Program-made: the position numbers and the translations under genes
Shown: one piece after another, positions 1 to 5,138 of the stretch
How positions within the stretch are numbered: position 1 is the stretch's first letter
Layout: each line of letters starts with the position of its first letter
From: an uncultured Chitinophagaceae bacterium
GTDB taxonomy: Bacteria > Bacteroidota > Bacteroidia > Chitinophagales > Chitinophagaceae
Direction of reading: 5' to 3'
DNA: 7,841 nt
Assembly (NCBI GenBank): GCA_946479005.1
Contig: CAMLEM010000068.1
Span: 1 to 7,841, forward strand
Notes under the pieces: generated by a model
The model's input: the letters and a program-made list of their open reading frames with translations, nothing else
Database searches by the model: none
What the model was told of the DNA's origin: nothing

Positions 1-1
1 A

Positions 2-208
2 AAAATTAAATCAATAAAAGTAATATTCAGAGGTGCAAGTTGGAAAATTCCTGTTGCATATACCATAGGGAAACTACTTGATTTGGTAAATACGGAAAGT
101 ACCGTTACCCAAAGGGGTAATCGCAGTTTTACCCGCCCGGAATGGAAAATCTACGAGCCGTTGCGTAAATACCGAAGTTTGAAGAACGGGCAGTTATCCT
201 CTTGTTAA
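2..208 (+). CDS. possible C-terminal fragment of an unrecognised protein (5' end outside window)
   Basis: One frame stays open from base 2 to a TAA at 206-208, giving 68 residues with no start inside the window. The other two forward frames meet stops early. The second half has coding-like codon choice and a basic, aromatic composition (SFTRPEWKIYEPLRKYR), while the first 100 bases are strongly AT-rich. I do not recognise a family or catalytic motif. The stop codon lies next to the -33 element of the promoter at 202-232. A 68-codon open frame can arise by chance, so this is uncertain; it could also be decayed coding sequence or part of an accessory gene. Confidence 0.4.
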   Translation, partial: KIKSIKVIFRGASWKIPVAYTIGKLLDLVNTESTVTQRGNRSFTRPEWKIYEPLRKYRSLKNGQLSSC

Positions 209-232
209 CATATCACTGTGGATATAGTTTTG
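202..232 (+). promoter_or_regulatory. Bacteroidota-type promoter for the putative small RNA
   Basis: TTG at 202-204 (preceded by C rather than T) and TAGTTTTG at 225-232 match the Bacteroidota primary sigma consensus (TTTG, 19-21 bp spacer, TAnnTTTG), with a spacer of 20 bp. By the usual geometry transcription would begin about 4-6 bases after the final G, at about 236-238. That is where the long inverted repeat of the predicted RNA begins. An inverted repeat GTGGA (218-222) / TCCAC (233-237) brackets the -7 element and could be an operator or coincidence. Confidence 0.5.
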
Positions 233-237
233 TCCAC

Positions 238-364
238 GAAAGTTGATTGAAGGACCGAAACGCACTCCTTCACATCCAATGTCCAAATACCGTCCAGAAA
301 ATAATTTCCAATCCTATTGAAAGACCGGGCGAATCTCTCCGACAATCAACTTTCTCTTTTTTTT
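238..364 (+). ncRNA. putative structured small RNA with own promoter and terminator (family unknown)
   Basis: Bases 238-249 (GAAAGTTGATTG) are the exact reverse complement of 343-354 (CAATCAACTTTC), a perfect 12-bp closing stem around about 93 bases. The 3' arm is followed by TC and eight T (357-364), as in an intrinsic terminator, so the 3' stem arm and terminator stem are the same. A promoter at 202-232 places the start at the 5' arm. Internal helices that can be seen are GAAGGA (249-254) with TCCTTC (266-271), and 306-312 with 316-321 (one bulged base); CGG (326-328) with CCG (339-341) is weak. No reading frame of note lies inside. A closed stem around a largely open interior recalls 6S-type RNAs (6S-Flavo in Bacteroidota), but I see no clear terminal stem. 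It lacks the SRP RNA GGAA apical motif. A 3'-UTR terminator of the upstream frame is the main alternative. Confidence 0.5.
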
Positions 365-480
365 AAACCAAACGAACCCGTTTTTAAGATACAATAGAAC
401 CTTGAGCCACTCGGTCCCTTCCTTCCCGAGCTGAAAATGAAGGATAAAATTTTTCTCTTTCATAACAGTAACGTTTACAG
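365..480. other. intergenic stretch without a recognised gene
   Basis: No credible coding region is seen. Two mutually exclusive hairpins can form: CTCGG (410-414) with CCGAG (426-430), and TCCTTC (420-425) with GAAGGA (439-444). The only forward frame from an ATG (438-581) runs through the terminator-like hairpin and into the antisense of the phosphatase gene, so I do not call it. No promoter matching the Bacteroidota consensus was found here. Confidence 0.4.
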
Positions 481-513
481 CCCCGGTCCTCATAACGCCG
501 GGGTTTGTGTTTT
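481..513 (+). terminator. intrinsic terminator-like hairpin reading rightward
   Basis: CCCCGG (481-486) pairs with CCGGGG (498-503) around an 11-base loop and is followed by TTTGTGTTTT (504-513). The T-rich tail lies only on the rightward side, so it would stop plus-strand transcripts. Leftward, the downstream sequence is not T-rich, so it is a poor terminator for the phosphatase gene. It would keep transcripts from the left from running antisense into the phosphatase gene. A 10-bp perfect palindrome AACAGCTGTT follows at 521-530. Confidence 0.55.
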
Positions 514-539
514 AACAGCCAACAGCTGTTTCCAGCTTA

Positions 540-1241
540 TCAATTTGCAGGCATACCGACAGATACCTTCCTTTTGTTAAATTCCTCCAGGCTTTGTAAG
601 GTCTTCAACGAAACCGCCAGCCAGCTTCCTCCAATCACATAACCTGCCAATACATCGCTGGTATAATGCACGCGGAGGTAAATGCGACTGAAACCGATCA
701 ACTTGACCAGGACCAGGAGCGAAGCAATGGAACCGATCTTTAAAAACGGGCCTTGTACCCTGGCATTGATAATATAGATCAATAAACCGTAGAATGTGAT
801 GCTCATCAACGCGTGGCCGGAAGGAAAGCTCTTGCCCCGAACGGCATACAACAATGGGTCTGCCGGCCGGTTTCGCTGGAAAAGGTATTTCAACAAAAAC
901 ATCATTCCCAGGCTGCTGAGCGCGATTGATACCACGCGGATGCTGAACCAGGTATGTTTCCTCACGAAAAGAAAATAAAAGATCACCGAAAGATTTGCCG
1001 GCACAAGAAATTTGTGGTTTCCCAGGAAGGTTACCTTCTCCATAAACCGGGTCAGCCGGGGATGATCATATTTCGAAAGATTTTTGAAAACCGCGAGGTC
1101 CCAGGGCTTGTACCGGCGCCATTTTTTACGGGTGGCAAAAAAGAAGGCCGCGACTACCGATGTGAATAACAATAAGGTACCCATCATTTCTGCCGAAACA
1201 AGGCCCGCTCCTTTCCAGAATCGCTTTTCCCGGCTTTCCAT
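540..1241 (-). CDS. PAP2-family membrane phosphatase (lipid/undecaprenyl pyrophosphate phosphatase-like)
   Basis: This 233-residue integral membrane protein carries the complete three-part type 2 phosphatidic acid phosphatase signature. Motif 1 is K118-x6-R125-P126 (KYLFQRNRP), motif 2 is P140-S-G-H143, and motif 3 is S185-R186-x5-H192-x3-D196. H143 is the expected general acid, and H192, paired with D196, the expected nucleophile. About six hydrophobic segments are visible (roughly 15-36, 77-93, 97-118, 140-160, 167-185, 196-212), with the active site expected at the periplasmic face. Family members dephosphorylate phosphatidate, phosphatidylglycerophosphate or undecaprenyl pyrophosphate; the sequence does not say which. 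The ATG at 1239-1241 is preceded by AGGAAG, an unusually good Shine-Dalgarno for this group, which supports the start. The gene is divergent from the DUF4383-like gene. Family confidence is high, substrate unknown. Confidence 0.93.
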   Translation of the reverse strand: MESREKRFWKGAGLVSAEMMGTLLLFTSVVAAFFFATRKKWRRYKPWDLAVFKNLSKYDHPRLTRFMEKVTFLGNHKFLVPANLSVIFYFLFVRKHTWFSIRVVSIALSSLGMMFLLKYLFQRNRPADPLLYAVRGKSFPSGHALMSITFYGLLIYIINARVQGPFLKIGSIASLLVLVKLIGFSRIYLRVHYTSDVLAGYVIGGSWLAVSLKTLQSLEEFNKRKVSVGMPAN

Positions 1242-1255
1242 ATTTGCTCTTCCTG

Positions 1256-1286
1256 CAAAGACTGTGCGGAAAGCCGTTACATAAAA
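1256..1286 (-). promoter_or_regulatory. candidate promoter of the PAP2 phosphatase gene
   Basis: On the minus strand TTTT (1286-1283), a 19-bp spacer and AGTCTTTG (1263-1256) resemble TTTG-N19-TAnnTTTG, with one mismatch in the -33 and two in the -7 element. The start would fall near 1251, leaving a leader of about 10 bases with the AGGAAG ribosome site. It is a weak match placed by spacing. Confidence 0.3.
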
Positions 1287-1297
1287 TCTTTAGTACC
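1285..1297 (+). promoter_or_regulatory. candidate -7 element upstream of the DUF4383-like gene
   Basis: AATCTTTA (1285-1292) followed by GTACC resembles the -7 region of Bacteroidota promoters, 33 bases before the ATG at 1326. The 12 bases ATCTTTAGTACC (1286-1297) recur exactly at the right edge of the window (7829-7840), also just after a gene and before intergenic sequence. No good -33 element is seen at the right distance; TGTG at 1263-1266 is the nearest. Confidence 0.25.
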
Positions 1298-1325
1298 TTA
1301 ATACCACAAACCAAAATCATTCAAG

Positions 1326-1709
1326 ATGAGAACTTCAACCGCTTCGATCATCATCGGCGTCCTATTTCTCATAGTAGGATTGCTTGGTTTCATTCCCAAC
1401 CCCATTGTGGGTACTACAGAAAATGTGATCTTCCACGCCGATTCCCTCCACAGCATCATCCATATTGCCAGCGGCGCCCTGTTCATCCTGGTTGGCCTCG
1501 CCCTCCCGGCTTCCGCACCCGGGTTTATGATGCTGTTCGGGATCGTTTATCTTTTCCTGGGCGTATTGGGATTGATCAATATCGGCACCTCGGGAGAAGG
1601 GACACTTCTGGGATTCCTGCACGTGAATGGAGCAGATAATATCCTCCACGTGGCATTGGGCATTGTGATATTCCTTGCGGCAACTGTCCGCCCCCGGGCA
1701 ACTGCATAA
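1326..1709 (+). CDS. DUF4383-like four-helix membrane protein
   Basis: This 127-residue, very hydrophobic protein has about four membrane segments (roughly 6-24, 43-61, 66-86, 105-120) and no cleavable signal. It resembles the DUF4383 family of small membrane proteins of unknown function, which have a glycine-rich helix and a histidine-containing 'HN..H..xG' type helix. The two halves are a visible duplication: GVLFLIVGLLGF (11-22) matches GIVYLFLGVLGL (72-83), and HSIIHIASG (42-50) matches DNILHVALG (104-112). H46 and H108 are the equivalent histidines. The ATG has no Shine-Dalgarno, as is usual here. The GNAT gene begins 12 bases after the stop in the same frame, so the two are likely co-transcribed. 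The function is not known; the family call is by pattern only. Confidence 0.8.
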   Translation: MRTSTASIIIGVLFLIVGLLGFIPNPIVGTTENVIFHADSLHSIIHIASGALFILVGLALPASAPGFMMLFGIVYLFLGVLGLINIGTSGEGTLLGFLHVNGADNILHVALGIVIFLAATVRPRATA

Positions 1710-1721
1710 ACTTTTTACCCA

Positions 1722-2225
1722 TTGGAAGAATTAAAAGCATCCCGACTTTTTCTCCGCGCCCTGCGGGATGAAGACGCGGAGCAGATTCGCAACCTTCGAA
1801 CGCACCCCGAAGTAAATAAATACATCGGGAGGCCAAACGAGTTTTCGCTGCCGGAAAGTGCTGCCTTTATCAGGAAGATCCGTCAGGCCAATGCCGAGCA
1901 AAGGTCTTTCTACTGGGCGATCTGTCCCGATGGGTTTGACCAATTGGCGGGCACGATCTGTGTCTGGAATTTCAGTGAAGACAAGAAAGAGGCCGAGATC
2001 GGGTTTGAAATTCTCCCCGACTGGCAGGGAAAAGGACTGGTGAGTGAAGCCGTCAGGGAAGTGATCGAATTTTGCTTTACAAAAAGCAGCCTCGAAATCC
2101 TCTGGGGCGTGACGAGCCCTGAAAACCTGGCATCCATAAGGGTGCTGGAAAAGCACGGCTTTGTATTTGACCCGGAAAAGAAGGAGGATGATCTCAGGTT
2201 TTACAGACTGGAAAAAAGAAATTGA
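1722..2225 (+). CDS. GNAT acetyltransferase, RimJ/RimL-like, with TTG start
   Basis: This 167-residue protein has the layout of the Acetyltransf_3 (RimJ/RimL) branch of the GNAT fold. It opens with the β1 strand 'SRLFLRAL' (7-14). The acetyl-CoA loop is in 'ILPDWQGKGLVSEAV' (97-111), with Q102-G-K-G105 as the pyrophosphate-binding turn. The late signature 'NLASIRVLEKHGF' (135-147) is typical of the group. It would transfer an acetyl group from acetyl-CoA to an amine; RimJ/RimL relatives act on N-termini of ribosomal proteins, but many members act on antibiotics, polyamines or other small molecules, and the substrate is not visible here. The frame is closed by a stop at 1707-1709 and the encoded protein has no internal methionine, so the TTG at 1722 is the only reasonable start. 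Length and N-terminus fit a complete protein. Confidence 0.88.
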   Translation: MEELKASRLFLRALRDEDAEQIRNLRTHPEVNKYIGRPNEFSLPESAAFIRKIRQANAEQRSFYWAICPDGFDQLAGTICVWNFSEDKKEAEIGFEILPDWQGKGLVSEAVREVIEFCFTKSSLEILWGVTSPENLASIRVLEKHGFVFDPEKKEDDLRFYRLEKRN

Positions 2226-2263
2226 TCCCCCTGGTTCTCCTGCACCGAGAACGCCGTGTTGCT

Positions 2264-2271
2264 TATTTTTG
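2264..2271 (+). promoter_or_regulatory. -7 promoter element of the P1-family peptidase gene
   Basis: TATTTTTG matches TAnnTTTG in all fixed positions and lies four bases before the ATG at 2276. Such a position implies transcription starting at or within a few bases of the start codon, i.e. a leaderless or near-leaderless mRNA. I see no clear -33 TTTG at the expected distance. The element supports the ATG at 2276 over a more upstream TTG at 2222. Confidence 0.4.
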
Positions 2272-2275
2272 CCGG

Positions 2276-3439
2276 ATGAAAAAAATCCTGCTTCTCGTTT
2301 CGGTCTTTTCATCTGCTTTTGCGTTTTCCCAGGATAAACCCCGCGCAAGGGATCTTGGCATCCCCTTCGACGGAACTCCCGGAACTTTAAACTCCATTAC
2401 CGATGTGCCGGGACTGCTCGTTGGGTATAAAACACTGGTCAGTGGCAGCGGTACCCTGAAACCGGGATCCGGACCGGTTCGTACAGGCGTTACCGTTATA
2501 CTACCTAAAGGGAAAACCCCCGAATCCTACCCGGCCGCCTGGTTCTCCCTCAATGGCGATGGTGAAATGACCGGCCTCCCCTATATCGAAGATTATGGAA
2601 TGGGATATGGAGCCATCGGCATCACCAATACGAATAGCGTGGGCGTGGTACGTGATGCCATCGGGGAATGGCAGTTTAAGAGATACTCCACCGGCGAATT
2701 CATTGATTTTTCTTTTGGTCTTCCCAATGTGGGCGAAACCTGGGACGGGATGCTGAATGATGTAAATGGTTACCACGTGAAGAAAGAACACGTTTGGGAA
2801 GCGCTTGACAGTGCTGCCGGCGGCAGGATCAGGGAAGGAAATGTGGGCGGTGGTACGGGAATGGCCTGTTATGGATTCAAAGGAGGAAGTGGCACAGCTT
2901 CCCGGAAATTCAAGATCGATTCAGTAGAATACAATCTCGGTGTTTTTGTGCAGGCGAATTTTGGCGCGCGGCACGAACTCACTATCGCAGGCATAGAAGT
3001 GGGAAGGGAAATCGTCGGCTATAAAGACATCACGCATTGGCCCAAGAGAAAGGACGGTTCCATCATCGTGATCGTGGCTACTGACGCGCCTTTGCTCCCA
3101 AATCAACTGGAACTCGTGGCTAAAAGGATCACTATGGGAATCGCGCGAACCGGGACGATCTCGCACAATGGCTCGGGAGATATTTTCCTGGCACTGAGCA
3201 CAGCCACGCCTCAATACGATGAAAGAGGAACAACGGAAACCTGGAAAGTGATCCCCAAATGGAGGATCGACCCGGTTTATAAAGCAACCGTGGAGGCTAC
3301 AGAAGAGGCCATCATCAACGCCCTGATCGCTGCGGAGGATATGGAAGGGATCAATGGGAATAAATTTTTCGCCCTGCCGCAGGACCAGTTAAAAGCGATA
3401 TTGAAGAAATACAACAGGCTCGTAAAACAAACTCAGTAA
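2276..3439 (+). CDS. secreted P1 (DmpA/BapA)-family self-processing aminopeptidase
   Basis: This 387-residue protein starts with a signal peptide (MKKILLLVSVFSSAFAFSQ, cleavage near 16-19), so it is exported. The rest matches the DmpA-like Ntn-fold family P1 (formerly S58), aminopeptidases that split themselves into α and β chains and release N-terminal D-, L- or β-amino acids from small peptides or amides. Landmarks in order are 'ITDVPGLLVG' (41-50), 'GAIGITNTNSVGVVRDA' (112-128), 'EGNVGGGTGM' (187-196), 'KGGSGTASR' (202-210), 'VQANFG' (225-230), 'GSIIVIVATDAPLLP' (261-275) and 'HNGSGD' (297-302). By spacing against DmpA (N218, S250, S288), the likely catalytic residues are N228, nucleophile S262 and S300, with autocleavage between G261 and S262. 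The start at 2276 gives the signal peptide directly. The gene lies 50 bases after the GNAT stop but has its own -7 element. Confidence 0.93.
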   Translation: MKKILLLVSVFSSAFAFSQDKPRARDLGIPFDGTPGTLNSITDVPGLLVGYKTLVSGSGTLKPGSGPVRTGVTVILPKGKTPESYPAAWFSLNGDGEMTGLPYIEDYGMGYGAIGITNTNSVGVVRDAIGEWQFKRYSTGEFIDFSFGLPNVGETWDGMLNDVNGYHVKKEHVWEALDSAAGGRIREGNVGGGTGMACYGFKGGSGTASRKFKIDSVEYNLGVFVQANFGARHELTIAGIEVGREIVGYKDITHWPKRKDGSIIVIVATDAPLLPNQLELVAKRITMGIARTGTISHNGSGDIFLALSTATPQYDERGTTETWKVIPKWRIDPVYKATVEATEEAIINALIAAEDMEGINGNKFFALPQDQLKAILKKYNRLVKQTQ

Positions 3440-5109
3440 TCAAACTCTCTTCTCGCCATATTCCAGCGAAAACCGAAATGGATGATGGTTGAGCTTTTTG
3501 AAACGATCGGTGCGGTCTCGGTTTCCTCTTTTCTCGCTACCGCCTGCAGGTCGAGGAACATATTCTCCCTCAGCTCGTAGGAAAGCAGGAAGGAAGCGTA
3601 ATTCACTCCGGTCTTCCATCCGGATCCAATGGAATACCCATAGTCTCCTGTCCGGGTGACATTGGGCAGAAAAATATTACTTCCGAAATTCCGGCTACTG
3701 CTGTCACGTCCCTGGGTGTAGTTGATGAGTTTTGCTTCGACATACCACTTCGGAGCCGGCTGGTACCTCGCGATCCCGATCCATTCGGAAAAATTGGCGC
3801 CGAGAGGATGCGCCAGCGGCTGGTTATAGTGGGTGTAATTAGCTACGGAATCACGATGGGAATATGTAAAAGGACGCACCCGGTTGTGTTCCACCTGCAG
3901 GTCGAGATTACTGATACCAAAAGCATTGATGTATTTCCCCCCAAGTTGTATCCCCCACTTATTGGCCCACCAGCCATCATTGGCCTTGATCTCTGATAAA
4001 AGAAATTCATCGAGTGTAAGCTGGCCGTACAATTGAAACTTGCCGGCAATGTTGGCCTTCGCGTCAAGCCCGGCGATGGAGTTATCAAAGCTCCCGTTCT
4101 GTTGCTCAATGGATCGGTAGAAGATCACCGGGTTCAGGTAACCAAAATCGAATCGGTCCTTGCGGCCGAAGATCACTGCTTCGAATAATCCAATATTCAG
4201 CCATTTGGTCACCGCCACATCGAGGTGATGGATGGCGGCGAATTTCTTCGGCAGGAGGTTATCGCCGCCACGCACAAAGGCGGAATGAAGATCCATAAAA
4301 AGGTTCTGGTAATTGATCTTCCAGATCCTCGTATTGAGTTTCAGGAAAAGATTGCTGTTACCCCCGTCTGCAAGCATCAGGCTTCGGTAGCCGTTGCCAA
4401 TGAAATTACGGTCGTAACCGAATGCAACGTCAATGTATTTCGTTACATTGAAAGTGAAGTAACCGCGGGCGTCGAAATAATCATATCCTGTCCCTTTGAA
4501 GTTCTTATAGAAACCCGCACCGGGAACCGCGTCTCTCCGGTTCACCCAGTCCCTGACATACAGGGGATCCTTCTCCTGGTTCTCGGTGAGGTAGGCATTA
4601 AAACCAATTTTATTGGCAATGCGGCCACGAAGCGTGAGACCGCGGGAATTAAGGTAAAGGGTCTCTTCATTGTCGCTCTCCTTGCTGATGCGAAACTGGA
4701 TCACCGGGTTGATGATGAGGTCGAAATCCTTCACGTGCACCTCGTAAAGGTTCGCCGGGGTCTGGTAGAACCTTTTGGCCAGCGGTTTTTTACTTTTTAG
4801 GATCATACCCGGCTCGGTCCATTCCACATTATTCATCAAATAGCCCTGGATATTATACCGGTCGGTCTTTGAAAGCTTAAAAGGGTCCGCGCTGATCGTC
4901 GCGAGCTCTTTTACCGGCTGTATCATTTTCGCACGGCTAAAGGGTTTGGTCTTCGAAAAATTAAGTGTGGAATCGGTCCTTTTAAGTATCTCAAGTCTTT
5001 CGAGGAGAAGATATCCCTTGTCGCCCTGGGGGAGGTAGGTGGTTTGGGAAAAAGCGGCTATTGGACAAAGCAGGAGGATCAGTCTTACCAGGGTTTGTTT
5101 AAATTGCAT
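3433..5109 (-). CDS. Wzi/RemB-like outer-membrane β-barrel protein (capsule assembly Wzi family)
   Basis: A 558-residue protein with a signal peptide (MQFKQTLVRLILLLCPIAAFSQ, 1-22), followed by sequence rich in alternating aromatic/polar β-strands and ending in an amphipathic strand and terminal Tyr (REFDY), as in outer-membrane barrels. It resembles the Bacteroidota Wzi-type family, often annotated as capsule assembly or gliding-motility RemB-like. Recognisable landmarks are 'GYDRNFIGNGYRS' (231-243), 'YLNPVIFYRSIE' (324-335) and 'YGQLTLDEF' (361-369). E. coli Wzi anchors capsular polysaccharide at the surface; the function in this lineage is not settled. The ATG at 5109 is preferred. An in-frame TTG at 5124 would add five residues before the signal peptide. 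The 3' end overlaps the convergent peptidase gene by 7 bp. The gene is divergent from pyrC. Confidence 0.8.
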   Translation of the reverse strand: MQFKQTLVRLILLLCPIAAFSQTTYLPQGDKGYLLLERLEILKRTDSTLNFSKTKPFSRAKMIQPVKELATISADPFKLSKTDRYNIQGYLMNNVEWTEPGMILKSKKPLAKRFYQTPANLYEVHVKDFDLIINPVIQFRISKESDNEETLYLNSRGLTLRGRIANKIGFNAYLTENQEKDPLYVRDWVNRRDAVPGAGFYKNFKGTGYDYFDARGYFTFNVTKYIDVAFGYDRNFIGNGYRSLMLADGGNSNLFLKLNTRIWKINYQNLFMDLHSAFVRGGDNLLPKKFAAIHHLDVAVTKWLNIGLFEAVIFGRKDRFDFGYLNPVIFYRSIEQQNGSFDNSIAGLDAKANIAGKFQLYGQLTLDEFLLSEIKANDGWWANKWGIQLGGKYINAFGISNLDLQVEHNRVRPFTYSHRDSVANYTHYNQPLAHPLGANFSEWIGIARYQPAPKWYVEAKLINYTQGRDSSSRNFGSNIFLPNVTRTGDYGYSIGSGWKTGVNYASFLLSYELRENMFLDLQAVARKEETETAPIVSKSSTIIHFGFRWNMARREFDY

Positions 5110-5138
5110 TTTAGGGTTTTTCAATTCTGCAACAAAAT

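Noticed and set aside
238..354. Integron attC site, MITE or retron RNA
   Set aside because: The ends have the wrong orientation for attC core sites (GTT on the left, AAC on the right), there is no target-site duplication, and no reverse transcriptase or integrase is adjacent.
438..581. 47-codon plus-strand ORF from ATG 438
   Set aside because: It runs through a terminator-like hairpin and into the antisense of the phosphatase gene, with no ribosome site or recognisable product.
2222..2275. Upstream TTG start for the P1-family peptidase
   Set aside because: It would put 18 residues, several of them charged, ahead of an obvious signal peptide, and the -7 element lies downstream of it.
1731..2348. 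205-codon minus-strand frame opposite the GNAT gene
   Set aside because: The GNAT gene on the other strand has recognisable motifs; this frame has a random-looking composition.
4225..4800. 191-codon plus-strand open frame inside the Wzi-like gene
   Set aside because: It is antisense to a clearly homologous gene, lacks family features, and follows from codon bias of the opposite strand.
5110..5124. TTG start at 5124 for the Wzi-like protein
   Set aside because: The ATG at 5109 gives a normal signal peptide; the five extra residues add nothing and use a rarer start codon.
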